From Breviolum minutum Mf 1.05b.01 (taxonomy: Eukaryota; Sar; Dinophyceae; Suessiales; Symbiodiniaceae): a stretch of 64,000 bases of DNA. The position numbers and the translations under genes are program-made. The notes under the pieces were generated by a model that did not search any database, was not told where the DNA came from, and saw only the letters and a list, made by a program, of their open reading frames with translations. Of the stretch, positions 42,991 through 53,900 are shown piece by piece. Every line of letters starts with the position of its first letter. The stretch's first letter is position 1. The DNA lies in assembly GCA_000507305.1 (NCBI GenBank), contig DF239827.1, forward strand, positions 219,325 to 283,324. The letters are read 5' to 3'.

Positions 42991-45468
42991 GTGGGCTTCA
43001 TAACGGAGTCCAAGTGTGGTAATAGAAATAAGATGAAATAAGGGACATATACTGAAAATATCTCTTCTTTTGAAAGGACCAAGTAATGTCCAGTTGTGTT
43101 TCGCTTTGTTGCCCCAAGCGATTTTGGAAATCGGCACTATCCGCTGGTTTGTCAAAATGTGATAAAAAAAATTCTCACTCACCTGAATCACCTGAAAAGT
43201 TATTTTCGTAAAGTTCCTGTCCGAATTGTGCGTTTAGTTAGTAGCGTAAGGGTCATTTCATGAAGTTCCCGGTTCGCATCGAACCCTCCTAAAAAGACGC
43301 AACAATCGCTGATTCACAAGCGATTGAAACTTTGAAAATTTGGGTCCGTAAAGCACGGTGCAGATTTTCCTATGATTGTGTTAGATTTAGATTATTTACT
43401 GTTTATCGGCCATACAGTCACCGACTGAATGATAGAGACTATTTGAAGGTTGCCAAGACCTTGTAGCAGTGGGTACTGTAAATATTCAGCACTATTTTAC
43501 TAAGGGACCTTTATTGGCCTTCACTATACTGCGTTTGGCAGAAGCCAAGAAAACTATGACTATACAATCTTTTGCCCAAGCATGGGAAGACACCCAGGCA
43601 CAAACAATCAGCACTTCTTTTTTGGGTTTCCTCAAGTAGCTCCAATCAGCCATTTCCTGGGAAAAAACTTAGACAAAGCAGATAGAAATTGTCGAACTGG
43701 AAGAAAGATACACAACTCAACTGCTTTTTTTTGAAAGAACCCCACACGAAAATTTTAACGAAATCGAAACACAAAAGTCGTTAATAATGTTGGAAAGTCG
43801 TCCTCATTTTCGTCCGTGCCAATGGATCGATTCCAAGGTCCTTTGTAAAGGGACGGCCCAAAGTCAACCGATGGAAGACCATGAAGAAAATTCCAGTTTG
43901 GCACCTTAGAGTTTTGCGTCGTTTTGTTGTTTTGATAATTTTTGGAGTTTTTTTTTTGGGGGGGGGAAGAGGGTGGAAAAAGGGCGGGTTCTGGTTGGAA
44001 CGACATAATACCCAAAAAAAAGTCAAGGTGGTTTGTTCTAAGGTTTGATAAGTAGTGATGAATCTCTTTACTCATTGGTTGAGGTTAGCTTCATTCTCCA
44101 CTTTTTTGTACACCCTGGGTGTAAAAGACACCAGGGAGGTAGTGCAGGATGGGTAGCCGAATCAACAGTATGTAGCTAGAACTTTTGGCATATTATAGAT
44201 GCATATGGCATATGATGGATGTACTAGGAGGCTATGGGGCTCACACAACCTGGATATATCACACAGGTTGCTTACAGAAATATCTTCATTGAACTATTTT
44301 TGTAGTGAGGATTGGTTTGAAAAGGCACTGCGCAGGGTTATGAGTTGTGAAAGAACAGGAAAGCTGCAGTATGTAAGTATGGATACTGTATATACTGTAG
44401 AAAGGACTTTATGTACAATCTTAATTGGTGGAGGTTTGAAATACAGATGAAATTCTCTGCAACTGTGTAGACATGTGACACACACACACACACACTATAG
44501 GTACAGTGCACATGATGGAAAAAGTATGCATGCGTGCACATATGCCTGCACGCATTTGGAAATGCGTATTTGTGTATATGTGAACACCTGTGTGGATGTG
44601 GATTTGCAATTGCATCACCACACATCACCACACATTGATTATCATAGTTAGAATATAATGATATGATCTGTATACTGTATTCATTGATGGGCTCAGTCAC
44701 ATACATGTGTACATCAATGATACGCATTTGTATGCAGCGTACGTCTATCAAAATGTGAACAGCATGCAGATGTTTATGATTCCGCCTTTCTGAGGTTGTT
44801 ACCAAAGAGGCAATAGAGATGAGTAAAGAACTGAAACGACGTGGTTTCTGGGCAAGAAATCAGGCAGCAAAAGGTGGATATGTTGCTGTTGATGGTTCTG
44901 AAATCCTGCCAACTAGTGATTAGGTGGTTTATCACACCAATTACAATATGTTTTATACATAGTGTCGGTGGTCAGCTGGATGTTGTGTCAAGGTTTGTCA
45001 GAATAGGTCTTGAAATTGTCAAGGTACACAGCAGATGAGATGCTGAGATATGGAAAGGTTCAGAGACTTTGCATCTTGCATGAAAATAGTATGAAAACAT
45101 GTCGAAAAGTTACTCCTTGAAAATGACGGTGTGATATGACTCAATTTGTAAAGGGGCCAGAAATTAATTCAAAAAAATGAGTGCATTCACTTGAGCTACC
45201 AAAAACACTGATTGGTTCATTTATAAAGGGCAATATGCTGCCCTCCATTAATAGTAGGCATTTTATAGCCGATATTGGGAATCCCTGTCTACCAAGCAGT
45301 ACGCTGAAAAGGACAGGATAGTAGACTCCGCCGACATTTCGCAACGGAAAGGGTTGGGCGTTTTGGTAAGCGGAAACCCCGCCTTTGACAGATTCAACTA
45401 AACAGAAGAGGCGCTACCTGGAAGATTCCCCGCTCTATGTTTGCAATTGTCAACGGCGCTGATTCAAC
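42991..45468. other. no firm gene; CA repeat
   Basis: A (CA)n run lies at 44472-44493. A frame 43755-44075 on minus and plus frames at 43.8 kb overlap and cannot be resolved. The rest is AT-rich. Confidence 0.4.
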
Positions 45469-45580
45469 GTGGCCCTTACCAGTCATAAATGGAGCTATAA
45501 CCTCTTTAAATGGCCTTATAATTAGGGTATAGCCCCACTTATAGGGCTTATAACCACATATATAACTGGTAGGGGCCCAC
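45469..45580 (-). mobile_element. foldback element family I abutting an exon
   Basis: On the minus strand it begins GTGGGCCCCTACCAG exactly at the end of the exon 45581-45750 (CTACAAG|GTGGGCC) and ends GGTAAGGGCCAC. Inside are repeated GGTTATA / TATAACC blocks. The copy at 57055 has the same position relative to an exon on the other strand. Confidence 0.75.
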
Positions 45581-45750
45581 CTTGTAGTTTCGAAATCACC
45601 CCTGTTCGCAGTTGCGCATGATTTTTCATCACTTCTTCCAGCTGTTTCACTCCCTGATCATGCGAAACAATTGGCGGCGGTGAAGTTTGCTTTGTTGTTG
45701 CTTGTTGGGGTAGCATGCAATATGGGATTGAAGCATCCCGAAAAAGAGAC
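45581..45750 (-). CDS. internal exon, unknown protein
   Basis: On minus, after atttagattcag the frame reads SLFRDASIPYCMLPQQATTK, then PPPIVSHDQGVKQLEEVMKN, then RTGVISKLQ, and meets CAAG|GTGGGCC, the start of a family I element. The amphipathic VKQLEEVMKNHAQL is convincing. Good acceptor, good donor and no stop: one of the best-bounded minus exons. Function unknown. Confidence 0.6.
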
Positions 45751-45877
45751 CTGAATCTAAATTTTGAAATTGTACTGTGTTCATTAGGTATTGGATTCAC
45801 TTCAGGTATCTATACTTTGTGCAGGTATGTTACATTCCTTAAGGTGTCTTAAGATCAGCATGCGTCATGGACCATGG

Positions 45878-45913
<36 letters not shown>
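45878..45913. repeat. short ATC microsatellite
   Basis: (ATC)12, the same motif as the long array at 25.9 kb. Confidence 0.95.
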
Positions 45914-46319
45914 GTGCATTTGCTTTGCTCATGTCTTGTTCTTGGGAAGGTTTCGGCTTCGTTGGACCAACCATTTGCTATGCCTTGATGCAGTCAGTTG
46001 GTATGGTCCAACCAGCCCAGCGGGACACCGGGACACCGGTGAAGCCCTGGTGAACTGGGGTTAGTTCAAGGAAATCGTTTGAATTACTGCAATATTCCGT
46101 TATTATCTAGTTACGCATTTTTTCCACAAATATGTGCATGTAAAATACTGGGTAAATTGTAGATATGTTGGGGTATTGAGAAGACGTGTGGTATATTCAA
46201 CGGTCATTATATGAGTTATGTATTGGATATCTAGCATATCAGCTGACGTCACCTGGATGAATGGTATGAAAGGTCAAATTTAATGACGCTCCACTCCTAG
46301 AAAACAATTGTGCCAATCT

Positions 46320-46772
46320 TCAGCCAAAGAACAATGGGTCTGTCAGCCCCTCAATACCTCCCATAGGATTATACAACAACAATCGGAGGACATGGCATTG
46401 CTTGATTTCTTTGCCTTGGAAGTTTGCCTTTCTGTACTTAAGGTATTTACATCGTAGTGAAAGTAGATGGTCAGCCATTCCCAAAAGGTGGCGACTAGTT
46501 TTCGGGGCCATGACAAAGCAATACTACTGGGAGTGGCTAGCCATCAATCCTTTCCAGGTGGTCTAGATGTTGGATGTTCCCAAATTGCCAACTAGCGCTG
46601 TCTTGGAAAAATCGTGGACTCCGATTGTTTTGTGTGGAGTGAAGGCCATCGGATTCCCACGCGTTTTCACTCCAATTGCAACGGCTCCAAAACGAGGGAG
46701 AAAAATGGACCCCAATGTTCTATAACATGGGGGATCAGTTGAGACATGGTCAATTTTCAAGAATTGGGTCAA
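46320..46772 (-). CDS. minus-strand ORF pair, unknown protein
   Basis: The upstream frame (46772-46563) reads LPRFGAVAIGVKTRGNPMAF then FSKTALVGNLGTSNI and a stop. The downstream frame (46511-46320) starts MAPKTSRHLLGMADHLLSLR and ends GIEGLTDPLFFG. Both look coding. They may be two exons or a broken gene. A plus-strand frame overlaps the upstream part. Confidence 0.4.
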
Positions 46773-46908
46773 CTGAAACCCCGTCGATCTTAAAATACAA
46801 CAGTCTCTTAGGTTGTTTCACAAATGTTGATACATCTTTGATGGTCCTGGATCTTCAATTGCACTGGATTCACTGGATCAGTTTTTCTTCATCCAGAGGC
46901 CTTAATGA

Positions 46909-47025
46909 TACTGTTGATGATTCAGAAATCCTGCACCACCTGGGACGTATAAAACCCTGTGATAATGGGATTTTGCCAACCTCAACTGGTGACTGTCGCC
47001 GGATTTCTGGTTGCCATCAACAGTA
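46909..47025. mobile_element. foldback element, family B
   Basis: TACTGTTGATGATTCAGAAATCC and GGATTTCTGGTTGCCATCAACAGTA-type arms, with CCTGCACCACCTGGGACGTA near the left. The right half matches the fragment at 61270-61333. Confidence 0.8.
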
Positions 47026-47510
47026 TCGTTCGGATCTCCAAGTTTCTTTCCAAATAAAATACACCCAACCGTTCAACAGGTGGACCCCTCCCCTCCCCCC
47101 CACAAAAAAATCAAACCAAATTCCAATATTTGCGGAGTGATCAGGCCTCGGGTTACATTTGAAACGAGATACATTTTCCAAACTGTCATTTTGAGTATTG
47201 ATCTTGAATTTCAATTGTGTACCTTGTTATATTGTTATAAACATTGGCTAAACTTTCCAGTGACATGAGATTATTTCACTATCTGTATTTGCGACCCCAA
47301 TCAACGAGCGGTTTTTTTCAAACATTCAAAGATAGCCCCCTTTGAATAGCAGGAATGGGACTGTTGGTGTCGGGATGGGGGCATGTTCTTCTAGAATGTA
47401 TTGTTGTAAAGTTAGCTTCCCGTGAACATGACTTGGGGTCCCCAAAATCGGTCAAGACCACCCACCTGAACTCCACATACCTTCTGGGAGGCTTTCCTTA
47501 GTGGCTGCCA

Positions 47511-47618
47511 TACTGTTGGTGGAACAAATTCAGAACCAGTTGAGGTTGGTAGTTTATCCCATTATTTACAAAGTTTTATACATCCGAGGTGGTGTAGGAT
47601 TTCTTCCATCAACATTAT
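47511..47618. mobile_element. foldback element, family B
   Basis: TACTGTTGGTGGAACAAATTC and GGATTTCTTCCATCAACATTA; the spacer has TATCCCATTATTTACAAAG as in 20055-20159. Confidence 0.8.
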
Positions 47619-48159
47619 CTTGGCGACCCCTAAAAGAAAAACAACCAAAATGCCCTCACCCCAATCCAATGAAAAATAGACTGCCATCAGTGATTTCTCA
47701 CCGGTCACGCAACCATTCAACAAAAACATATACACCCCAGAAGTTTAACATAGCCGCTGGAAAATGATTGGTTGGAAGACTCCTTTCCTTTTGGGATAGT
47801 ATATTTCAGGTGGGTAGACTCCAACCCCCAAGGGTCATCCCATGTCTACAAGTTGAATCTTCCCGTCTAGCTCAATTCGCACCAAGGTCAATGACCATCC
47901 AGTCACCACACCTCAATGGAAACGTGTGAACCGCATCGTTGAGCGACGCTTTGGAAAAGAAAAAACTCCACTGCAATTTTGAAATGTTCTGCTGGTTGTT
48001 TTTGATAGTCAACCCATGAGGTTGGTTGATGAAGTTGGTGGTCATTTTTTGGTAGGCAAAGCACTTGATATGGTGTGTACATCCCATGAAACACAGTGGT
48101 GCAGGATTTGTCCATAAACCTTGTATGCATATCCCATCCTTCCCCTTTGACGACCTTTG

Positions 48160-48321
48160 ACTTTTTGCAACAAATTGCTGCAGCGCTTGGATTGTAGGGA
48201 TATGCCAAAGATGCCAAAAGCGGCAAAGGATCACCAAGATGTTGGAGCATTCGATGGTTTTATCAAAACGTTAACATCAAGCAATTACGGATGTCACCAA
48301 CTTGTTCCTATTGAATCGTGA
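48160..48321 (+). CDS. exon candidate, unknown protein
   Basis: The plus frame reads CNKLLQRLDCRDMPKMPKAA, then KDHQDVGAFDGFIKTLTSSN, to TGA. A minus frame (48237-47872) is also open. Plus is preferred on composition. Confidence 0.35.
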   Translation, partial: TFCNKLLQRLDCRDMPKMPKAAKDHQDVGAFDGFIKTLTSSNYGCHQLVPIES

Positions 48322-49285
48322 TGTTATGCCTGAGAACTGGAGCGACAATATCCATGCATGTATATGAATTTATATATATATATATTCAATATATATATCT
48401 ATACATGGAAAGCAAACCAGAAGCAAAGAAGGGCGAGACCCAAACTTGCATTTGAAAACGTCTGACAACTCAAATACCATAAGCCATAGAAAACCTGTTC
48501 CCATGCTCCGAGCTAGTCATGAGTCGTAAGCTCATTATACAGATATTTCCAGGCTTTTCTTGATCAAAAAAACTCCCAAAAGTCTAACTTCACATACCGA
48601 TACGTGAGTTTTTTGAACAACCCATGGAGCGAAACAGGAACCGCGCAGGCCGTGGGATGTGTGGATGGAAGCAGCTTCCGGTTACCGGGCGACCCCCGAA
48701 AAACCATAGGAAATATCTTGGGGAAATTCCAAAATGGTTGATTTTTTAATGAAGCCTCATGAGATCATGGGCATTGATTTCCACCGCTATGATATGTCCT
48801 GGTACTACATATACCTGGGTACTCTAATGGACGTAAATATTTGTCAGTTTGGGACTTTTCTGTCCATTGGACGGAATTTCTGAGTATGGACGGAATTTAC
48901 AAAAATGGACGGAATTTGCAAAAAATAGACGGAATTTCTGAGACACTGCTGGAAAATTCAGAAAAATATAGTCTGATGATGATTGATATATACGCAGTAT
49001 GGTACGCTAGGATTGTTGGTATGTATGATATTCGATATGCATGTACAAAGTAAAGCCTTCATAGGAGGGCCCACTGATTCTCAGGGCAAATGTTGACTGT
49101 GAATTTCTTCTCTCGTACTTCAGCAAAAAAAACTTGTATGTTCCATTATACTGGTGGTTCAATAGGGATCCTTATGATGGTTTGTTATATTCCCCATACA
49201 ACTGGGTAGTATAATCCCCCAACAAATCCACTAAACAACCAGGGGCCCTTTATTCGTTGCTCACTTGTGGCAAACTTGTTTTCAG

Positions 49286-49496
49286 AGGGCATCGCTAGTT
49301 ACGATGCATTGAACAAAAAGTCCAAGCCTTGGAAAGTCGAGGATTTGGGGATGACCAACTAGTGAGAAATCCGGGATGACCAACGGAAGCTGGTGCGTAT
49401 TTTTGCCACGAAAGTTTATGACGAATCATCAATGGGAATCCACCGCTACTTGTTTTTAAAGACACGTTCAGGTTTGGTTTTGAAGAGTAATGGAAG
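49286..49496 (+). CDS. exon candidate broken by two adjacent stops
   Basis: After cttgttttcag the frame reads GIASYDALNKKSKPWKVEDL, then GMTN, then TAG TGA. In the same frame it resumes EIRDDQRKLVRIFATKVYDE. Either the exon ends at the stop or the reading frame is damaged. A minus frame (49543-49295) is also open. Two similar GGGATGACCAAC segments flank the stops. Confidence 0.35.
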
Positions 49497-49599
49497 TTGA
49501 CCCCAAATGACCAGCCATCAAACAGAATGGGAAGGCATCTCATTCATCTCATCTTAGATATAGCCACCAAACCACTGAAAAGCGAAAAATCTCCAGCTT

Positions 49600-49833
49600 A
49601 TGGATGTTCATCTAGGATCCAGGTTTGCTTCAACAAAAGGATTGGTTGAGGTCCAAGGTTTTTTTTTGCTCAAGTTGGTGGGTGCCAGTGTGATCCGGAC
49701 GAGTTGGTCCCTGTTGAGAGGTGGGAAAAGATATTTGCCCAGCTATGCGACAGCTGTTCAGACACTCAAAGGGATGGGAAATGATGGGAACAATATGACC
49801 ATGAGGCAGGCCCCCCAGGAAATAAGGCCTTAA
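49600..49833 (+). CDS. exon candidate, unknown protein
   Basis: Reads MDVHLGSRFASTKGLVEVQG, ASVIRTSWSLLRGGKRYLPS and TAVQTLKGMGNDGNNMTMRQ, to TAA. Protein-like. The poly-Phe/Leu stretch in the middle might be an intron with an internal donor at CAAG|GTTTTT. Confidence 0.4.
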   Translation: MDVHLGSRFASTKGLVEVQGFFLLKLVGASVIRTSWSLLRGGKRYLPSYATAVQTLKGMGNDGNNMTMRQAPQEIRP

Positions 49834-49930
49834 TTCAAGGATAATGAAGGTATATAAGTACTGTAAGGAATCATGGTGATTAATCCCTAAATGAGGCCAT
49901 ACACAGCTTTTTCAAAATCTGAAATGCTGT

Positions 49931-50129
49931 AGTGATGGTGCTGAACACCTGCATCTTTCCCAGATTTTGTGATGGATGGGAAAGTAGTTGTCATCGACTT
50001 TTTTGGAACATGTTCAATCAGGCAACAGCAGACCTTGAAACAGTTGGGGGATTACTTTATGATATGTTACATGTTGATTATATTTTTGGTACACTAGAAT
50101 GTATATGGGTGCTTTCCAAAAAGGTATAG
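49931..50129 (+). CDS. exon candidate, unknown protein
   Basis: Reads RLFWNMFNQATADLETVGGL, then LYDMLHVDYIFGTLECIWVL, to TAG. Hydrophobic with acidic residues. Confidence 0.35.
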
Positions 50130-50288
50130 TAAGAAAAAACACCAGTGCGACATTTGAGTGCCATTGGCATGCTGTCCAAACATGTCATGTTAATTTGATG
50201 ATCCCAAATGGCTGAGGATTTCACTAGGGTCGAATGGGATCCACCTCCAAGGTAATCTCACGTGCAATTGAATGAATTCCCATGAATT

Positions 50289-50354
50289 CCCATAGGATCC
50301 ATGGGACTGGTATATTTACCTACATTTACCATACATTTCTGCCAAATGTAGGTT
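50289..50354. mobile_element. truncated family A element
   Basis: CCCATAGGATCCATGGGACT then TTTACCTACATTTACCATAC and CAAATGTAGG. The outer right arm is missing. Confidence 0.6.
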
Positions 50355-50425
50355 TTTCTTGTCGAAAAAGCCGAGGTTCTCTTCGTCCTGGGTGGTTTCT
50401 GCTTTTGTCAGTTTTCACCGGTCAG

Positions 50426-50548
50426 GCTTGGCGGGAGCATAAACGATGGAGGTTTTTGATGACACCTCCTTTTGGTTGGGATTTGTTTTACATATTATAT
50501 ACAGGCTGTAATTGTACCAAATCTGTTATGGACTGTCTGTTCTACTAA
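50426..50548 (+). CDS. probable terminal exon, unknown protein
   Basis: After gttttcaccggtcag it reads AWREHKRWRFLMTPPFGWDL, then FYILYTGCNCTKSVMDCLFY, to TAA. The good acceptor supports it. A truncated family A element lies 70 bp upstream, within the presumed intron. Confidence 0.4.
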   Translation, partial: AWREHKRWRFLMTPPFGWDLFYILYTGCNCTKSVMDCLFY

Positions 50549-50789
50549 TATGTTTACCAATTTTGTTGATGGTAAATATTGGTGCATCCTTTTTCAAATC
50601 AAAGAAACCAGACATGCTGTGATGATTTTTTAGCAGCTTGTGGCAAGTCTCCAAGTGGTCCTTGGTCGAAAAGGTGATGTTTCCCAATTTTTGTGCATTC
50701 ATGCTCCATGGTCGATGTTTTTTTTCCCGAAAGTAAAGGACAACCACAGAAAAATGTACTGCATGAAAGTTTGTCGTCCCCCACAACAA
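50526..50789 (-). CDS. minus-strand open frame, unknown
   Basis: On minus the frame reads NAQKLGNITFSTKDHLETCH, then SMSGFFDLKKDAPIFTINKI. Overlaps the plus exon end slightly. Composition is protein-like. Confidence 0.35.
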   Translation of the reverse strand: MLWGTTNFHAVHFSVVVLYFREKKHRPWSMNAQKLGNITFSTKDHLETCHKLLKNHHSMSGFFDLKKDAPIFTINKIGKHISRTDSP

Positions 50790-50896
50790 GCCTTGACAAA
50801 TTTACATTAAGTTTACAATATCCACAACAGAGGAACTAAGTTCATCTAAGTTGAATCCTTTCAATTTGACAGATTTGGATGAATTTTTCCCCAAAG

Positions 50897-50973
50897 GTTT
50901 GGCAGGGCTGAACGTCCGTATCGCGAGGAGGTATGGGCATCCATTGCGCGCAGTGGCAGAAGTGGAAACCCAG
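50897..50973 (+). CDS. internal exon candidate
   Basis: Between ccccaaag and CCCAG|GTGTGA, a 77-nt exon reads LAGLNVRIARRYGHPLRAVA, then EVETQ. GC content rises and the borders are good. Another frame (GRAERPYREEVWASIARSG) is also open. Confidence 0.45.
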
Positions 50974-51211
50974 GTGTGATGAGAAAATCATTACATCCGT
51001 AGATTCTTAGGTTCAAAAGGTGTAACAAAAATGTTGAAAGATGCTGGCGGCTGGCGCAATCGTGGAGTTCATGTGTTGCATTTTTTTTGTATGTTGATAT
51101 ATGTTGGTTGATTCATGTTGATTCTACCTGGTACTTGATGATACTTCAAGTTTTGACAGAAATCAAATTCATACATTTAGACCTGAGTAGAAGTCCCTTT
51201 TGTTTTCCCAG

Positions 51212-51315
51212 TTCGGCATCAACCTCCTGCAGTTGCCAATGTATGCCAAATGTATGCTGCCCAAAAGATGTCTTTGTCTCAAACTTGGGAACCACGGACC
51301 AGAATCATCGGGAAA
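51212..51315 (+). CDS. exon candidate
   Basis: After ccttttgttttcccag the frame reads FGINLLQLPMYAKCMLPKRC, then LCLKLGNHGPESSGNI. Strong acceptor; the donor is not identified. Confidence 0.4.
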
Positions 51316-51451
51316 CATATGACATCACAACTCCCTAAAAGAGAAAAGGCCAGCTCACCCTTTGAAAATCGGCCGAAAACCCCTAAAAAGGAAGCAATTT
51401 TTCCCAAAAAAAAACACCGTTGTTCAGAGGCCACGGGGGCCGACTTTTAGT

Positions 51452-51471
51452 AGAGAGAGAGAGAGAGAGAG
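51452..51471. repeat. (GA)n microsatellite
   Basis: About 20 bp of GA repeats. A similar run lies at 8615-8632. Confidence 0.9.
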
Positions 51472-51680
51472 TATTTTTCTGCTCTTAATTTTGGGGAACT
51501 TAGAGACGTGCCCATTTTTGATGATTCATCTTATACCCCAAAGCATCATGTGATCTCAAGCAGTTTTGAGATGCGCCCTACATGTTGAACAGCATCAACC
51601 TCCCCGGTCTAGTGGTTCTTAGGGGCATACTATTTAAATCATGCTAATCTAGTACAATGATGTCTAATGTCTGATCAAGA

Positions 51681-52283
51681 TCCCATCCGTGGGGATTCTC
51701 TAGCCTTACCCTACGCGAGGCAAAGCAAATTTTGATTGGCAATCTGTTGATTCTCTTCGTCCTTCGTGCTGCCATCATCCAGGCGGCCATTGGGCATTTT
51801 GCCTGTATTGAGCACCCTGAAGAACCTCAAGGGCCTGGGAAAGATCATGCTGTGTCAATTTGGCGCCTCAATCTGATGCAGCACATCTACAGAATGCCGA
51901 AGGTGGTAAGATGCTCAATCCTACAGGGCAAATTTGGTGCCCCCTCACCGAAACCAACGAGCTTGTTGTTCATTGGACCGTCGCAACCACGAGCTTCACT
52001 GAGGAAGTGTGAGGCTCCAGTCTGCAGCATGGGCACGAGCATCGGGCTGGAACGTGGTGGAGGGGCCTTTCAAACGGCCAAGTTGAAGGAGTATCCGGGG
52101 GACTTGTGCAAAGCACTATCAGTCACCCTATGAGATTGGCTCGCCGAGCACGAAGAAACAATCGTAGCTCATGAGCAGCCTTCTAATGTAGCTCTGACCC
52201 ATCTCGAAGTCTTCCGACAGCAGCTTGACTTGCAAGCGCAAGAGATGGGTCCCGATTTCAACAGTGCCGCGAAGGCGATTTAA
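51681..52283 (+). pseudogene. broken copy of a dinoflagellate multicopy family
   Basis: A GC-rich open frame reads AIIQAAIGHFACIEHPEEPQ, SIWRLNLMQHIYRMPKVVRC, LQGKFGAPSPKPTSLLFIG and IGLERGGGAFQTAKLKEYPG. The spaced motifs (EHP, SIWRL, LQG.FGA.SPKPT, SIG…T..LKEYP) match what I recall of a repeated family in Symbiodiniaceae protein sets, often linked to retroelement-like proteins. An in-frame TGA at about 52131 is followed by more coding-like sequence (DWLAEHEETIVAHEQPSNVA) to TAA at 52283, so the copy is interrupted. The codon composition (GC-rich) differs from its AT-rich flanks, which fits a dispersed insertion. No start is seen. Confidence 0.6.
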
Positions 52284-53026
52284 GCCTTTTTTGCAATTAA
52301 AGTTTTCTGCAAGTCTTAGGCTACGGGGAATACCCCCTTGACACGCCCGAAAATCAGAAAATCAGAAAATCAGAATGATTTATTAGGGAATTTCCCAGTA
52401 ACTTCGACGAAAGGTTTCCCCCGTGTTTCGTTTCAGGAAGCTGATCCACAACTTCAGCAACTCAGGCTCGATTTTTGAAACGAATTGATAACTGGGATCC
52501 TGCAAGATCCTGCGGTGTGTAGTTTTTGTGTGGAATTTTGCATGGAGATTTTGTTGAAAAATTCAAACGACCGTTTTTTTTGTAGATCATGCCGCAATTG
52601 AACCTATTATTGAAATAAGTACCAACAAAAACTGTCACTAATAATCATGTTGATTCCCTTTCTCATGTATGATTAGTAGTAAAATGAATGATACAATTGA
52701 TGAGTTGGAAACTGAAAGATGATTGGATTGATAAGAACCTTAATGATTTATATAGTGAGGGATAAAATTTTGAACGCCTGCAGTGACATCCATGTTAACA
52801 TCATTTCAAATCCCACGTGGAGCTTTATGATCAGTTGGATGTCTTAAAGGATTGCACCATTGCAACAGAAAAACCTTCAGCCATCCAATCACCTTGGACC
52901 TTGGACCTTTCATCGTCGTTTCATCTAAGTCACGACGAGGGTCTAAATTCCAGCCGGAACCGGGGATTGTGTTTGCGATAAATAGGGGAAAATTCAGCCT
53001 TTTCGACTCCTCAAAATCAGCTGTTA

Positions 53027-53127
53027 CACCCCTCCTGGAAACTGTCATTTGTTTGGGTCCCCTCCTTTGGTGTGGGAAGATGACATTTTCTTTTCCAAAG
53101 GTAGGATATGTTTGTTTCCTGGAGTGG
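53027..53127. mobile_element. foldback element, family D
   Basis: ACCCCTCCTGGAAACTGTCA and GGATATGTTTGTTTCCTGGAG as arms; central GGAAGATGACATTTTC. Lies just upstream of the PPR-like exon at 53183. Confidence 0.75.
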
Positions 53128-53182
53128 TGTTTGTCAATATCCAGTGGTTCTGTTTGTCAAAAGGCGAAATCATCAGGACTGA

Positions 53183-53329
53183 AGCCTCAAAGGGTTGAAG
53201 AGGAACTGCTTCCAAAAGGGCTGGGTTCCATTCTCGAGGGTTGCTGGTGCAAAATTCGCGACGAAAACCTGCAGGGATTTGGCCCTTCAGGGCTTGGCCG
53301 ATGAAGCTGAGGTCGTGTTTGAGCGCTTG
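53183..53329 (+). CDS. PPR-like exon
   Basis: The frame reads VAGAKFATKTCRDLALQGLA then DEAEVVFERL. The pattern G.ADEAE.VFERL matches the second half of helix A and the start of helix B of pentatricopeptide repeats, RNA-binding proteins that act mostly in organelles. A donor TTG|GTGTTT is followed within 20 bp by a family A element. The overlapping frame 52852-53304 is open too, but it crosses a family D element. The true 5' border is uncertain. Confidence 0.5.
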
Positions 53330-53346
53330 GTGTTTTTTTGGGATTT

Positions 53347-53436
53347 CCCATAGGATCCATGTATGGTATATGTGCCATTTATTTACCTAACATGTATTAT
53401 CAAAATTATACCATTATACCATAGATGGATCCTATT
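53347..53436. mobile_element. foldback element, family A
   Basis: CCCATAGGATCCATGTATGG and CATAGATGGATCCTATT; a slightly decayed right arm. Lies in the presumed intron after the PPR-like exon. Confidence 0.8.
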
Positions 53437-53813
53437 CTGGTTCTTTTTCCGGGAGTTAGAGGTCAGTTTTGTTTGGGTTGGTGAGATGTGTGATGGAGAG
53501 AACAGTGATTTAATGTAGAGTAGAATGGATGTTGAAAGTTGTTTGAAAACAACGATGTATGTTATCCATGGATGATCATGTGCAACAGTTCATATGTTTA
53601 TCTTAAAATGGATGATCAGCTATGTGAAAGCGTATCATCAAATTAGATTCATCCACTTTGAGGCATGCAAGCTGAACTCGTTAGAGTAAGGAGAGACATC
53701 AGTTTGGAGACTGCCACATGTCATCCCATTTTGGGCAACTGGGTATCACCCCAAACCTGAAAACAGCACTGCAAGCAGTGGATAAGAGGTGGACGTGATG
53801 ACCCAAACCATTG

Positions 53814-53900
53814 GGAATGTTACGCATCGGTCGTTGGCAAACTCTGCGCCAGGATGCTTTGTACGAAATGATTGACGCAGGAGTAAAGTCAGAAGCTTAG
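53814..53900 (+). CDS. PPR-like exon
   Basis: Reads GMLRIGRWQTLRQDALYEMI, then DAGVKSEA and TAG. A.LYEMIDAGVKSE is typical of the A-to-B helix turn of a PPR unit. A donor GGA|GTAAAG inside could end the exon earlier. The minus strand is open for 133 codons but has an unnatural composition. Confidence 0.45.
   Translation, partial: GMLRIGRWQTLRQDALYEMIDAGVKSEA

Noticed and set aside
43265-43300. GGTTCGCATCGAACC near 43.27 kb as a tRNA T arm
   Set aside because: It is a small palindrome, not a T arm, and no other tRNA parts are present.
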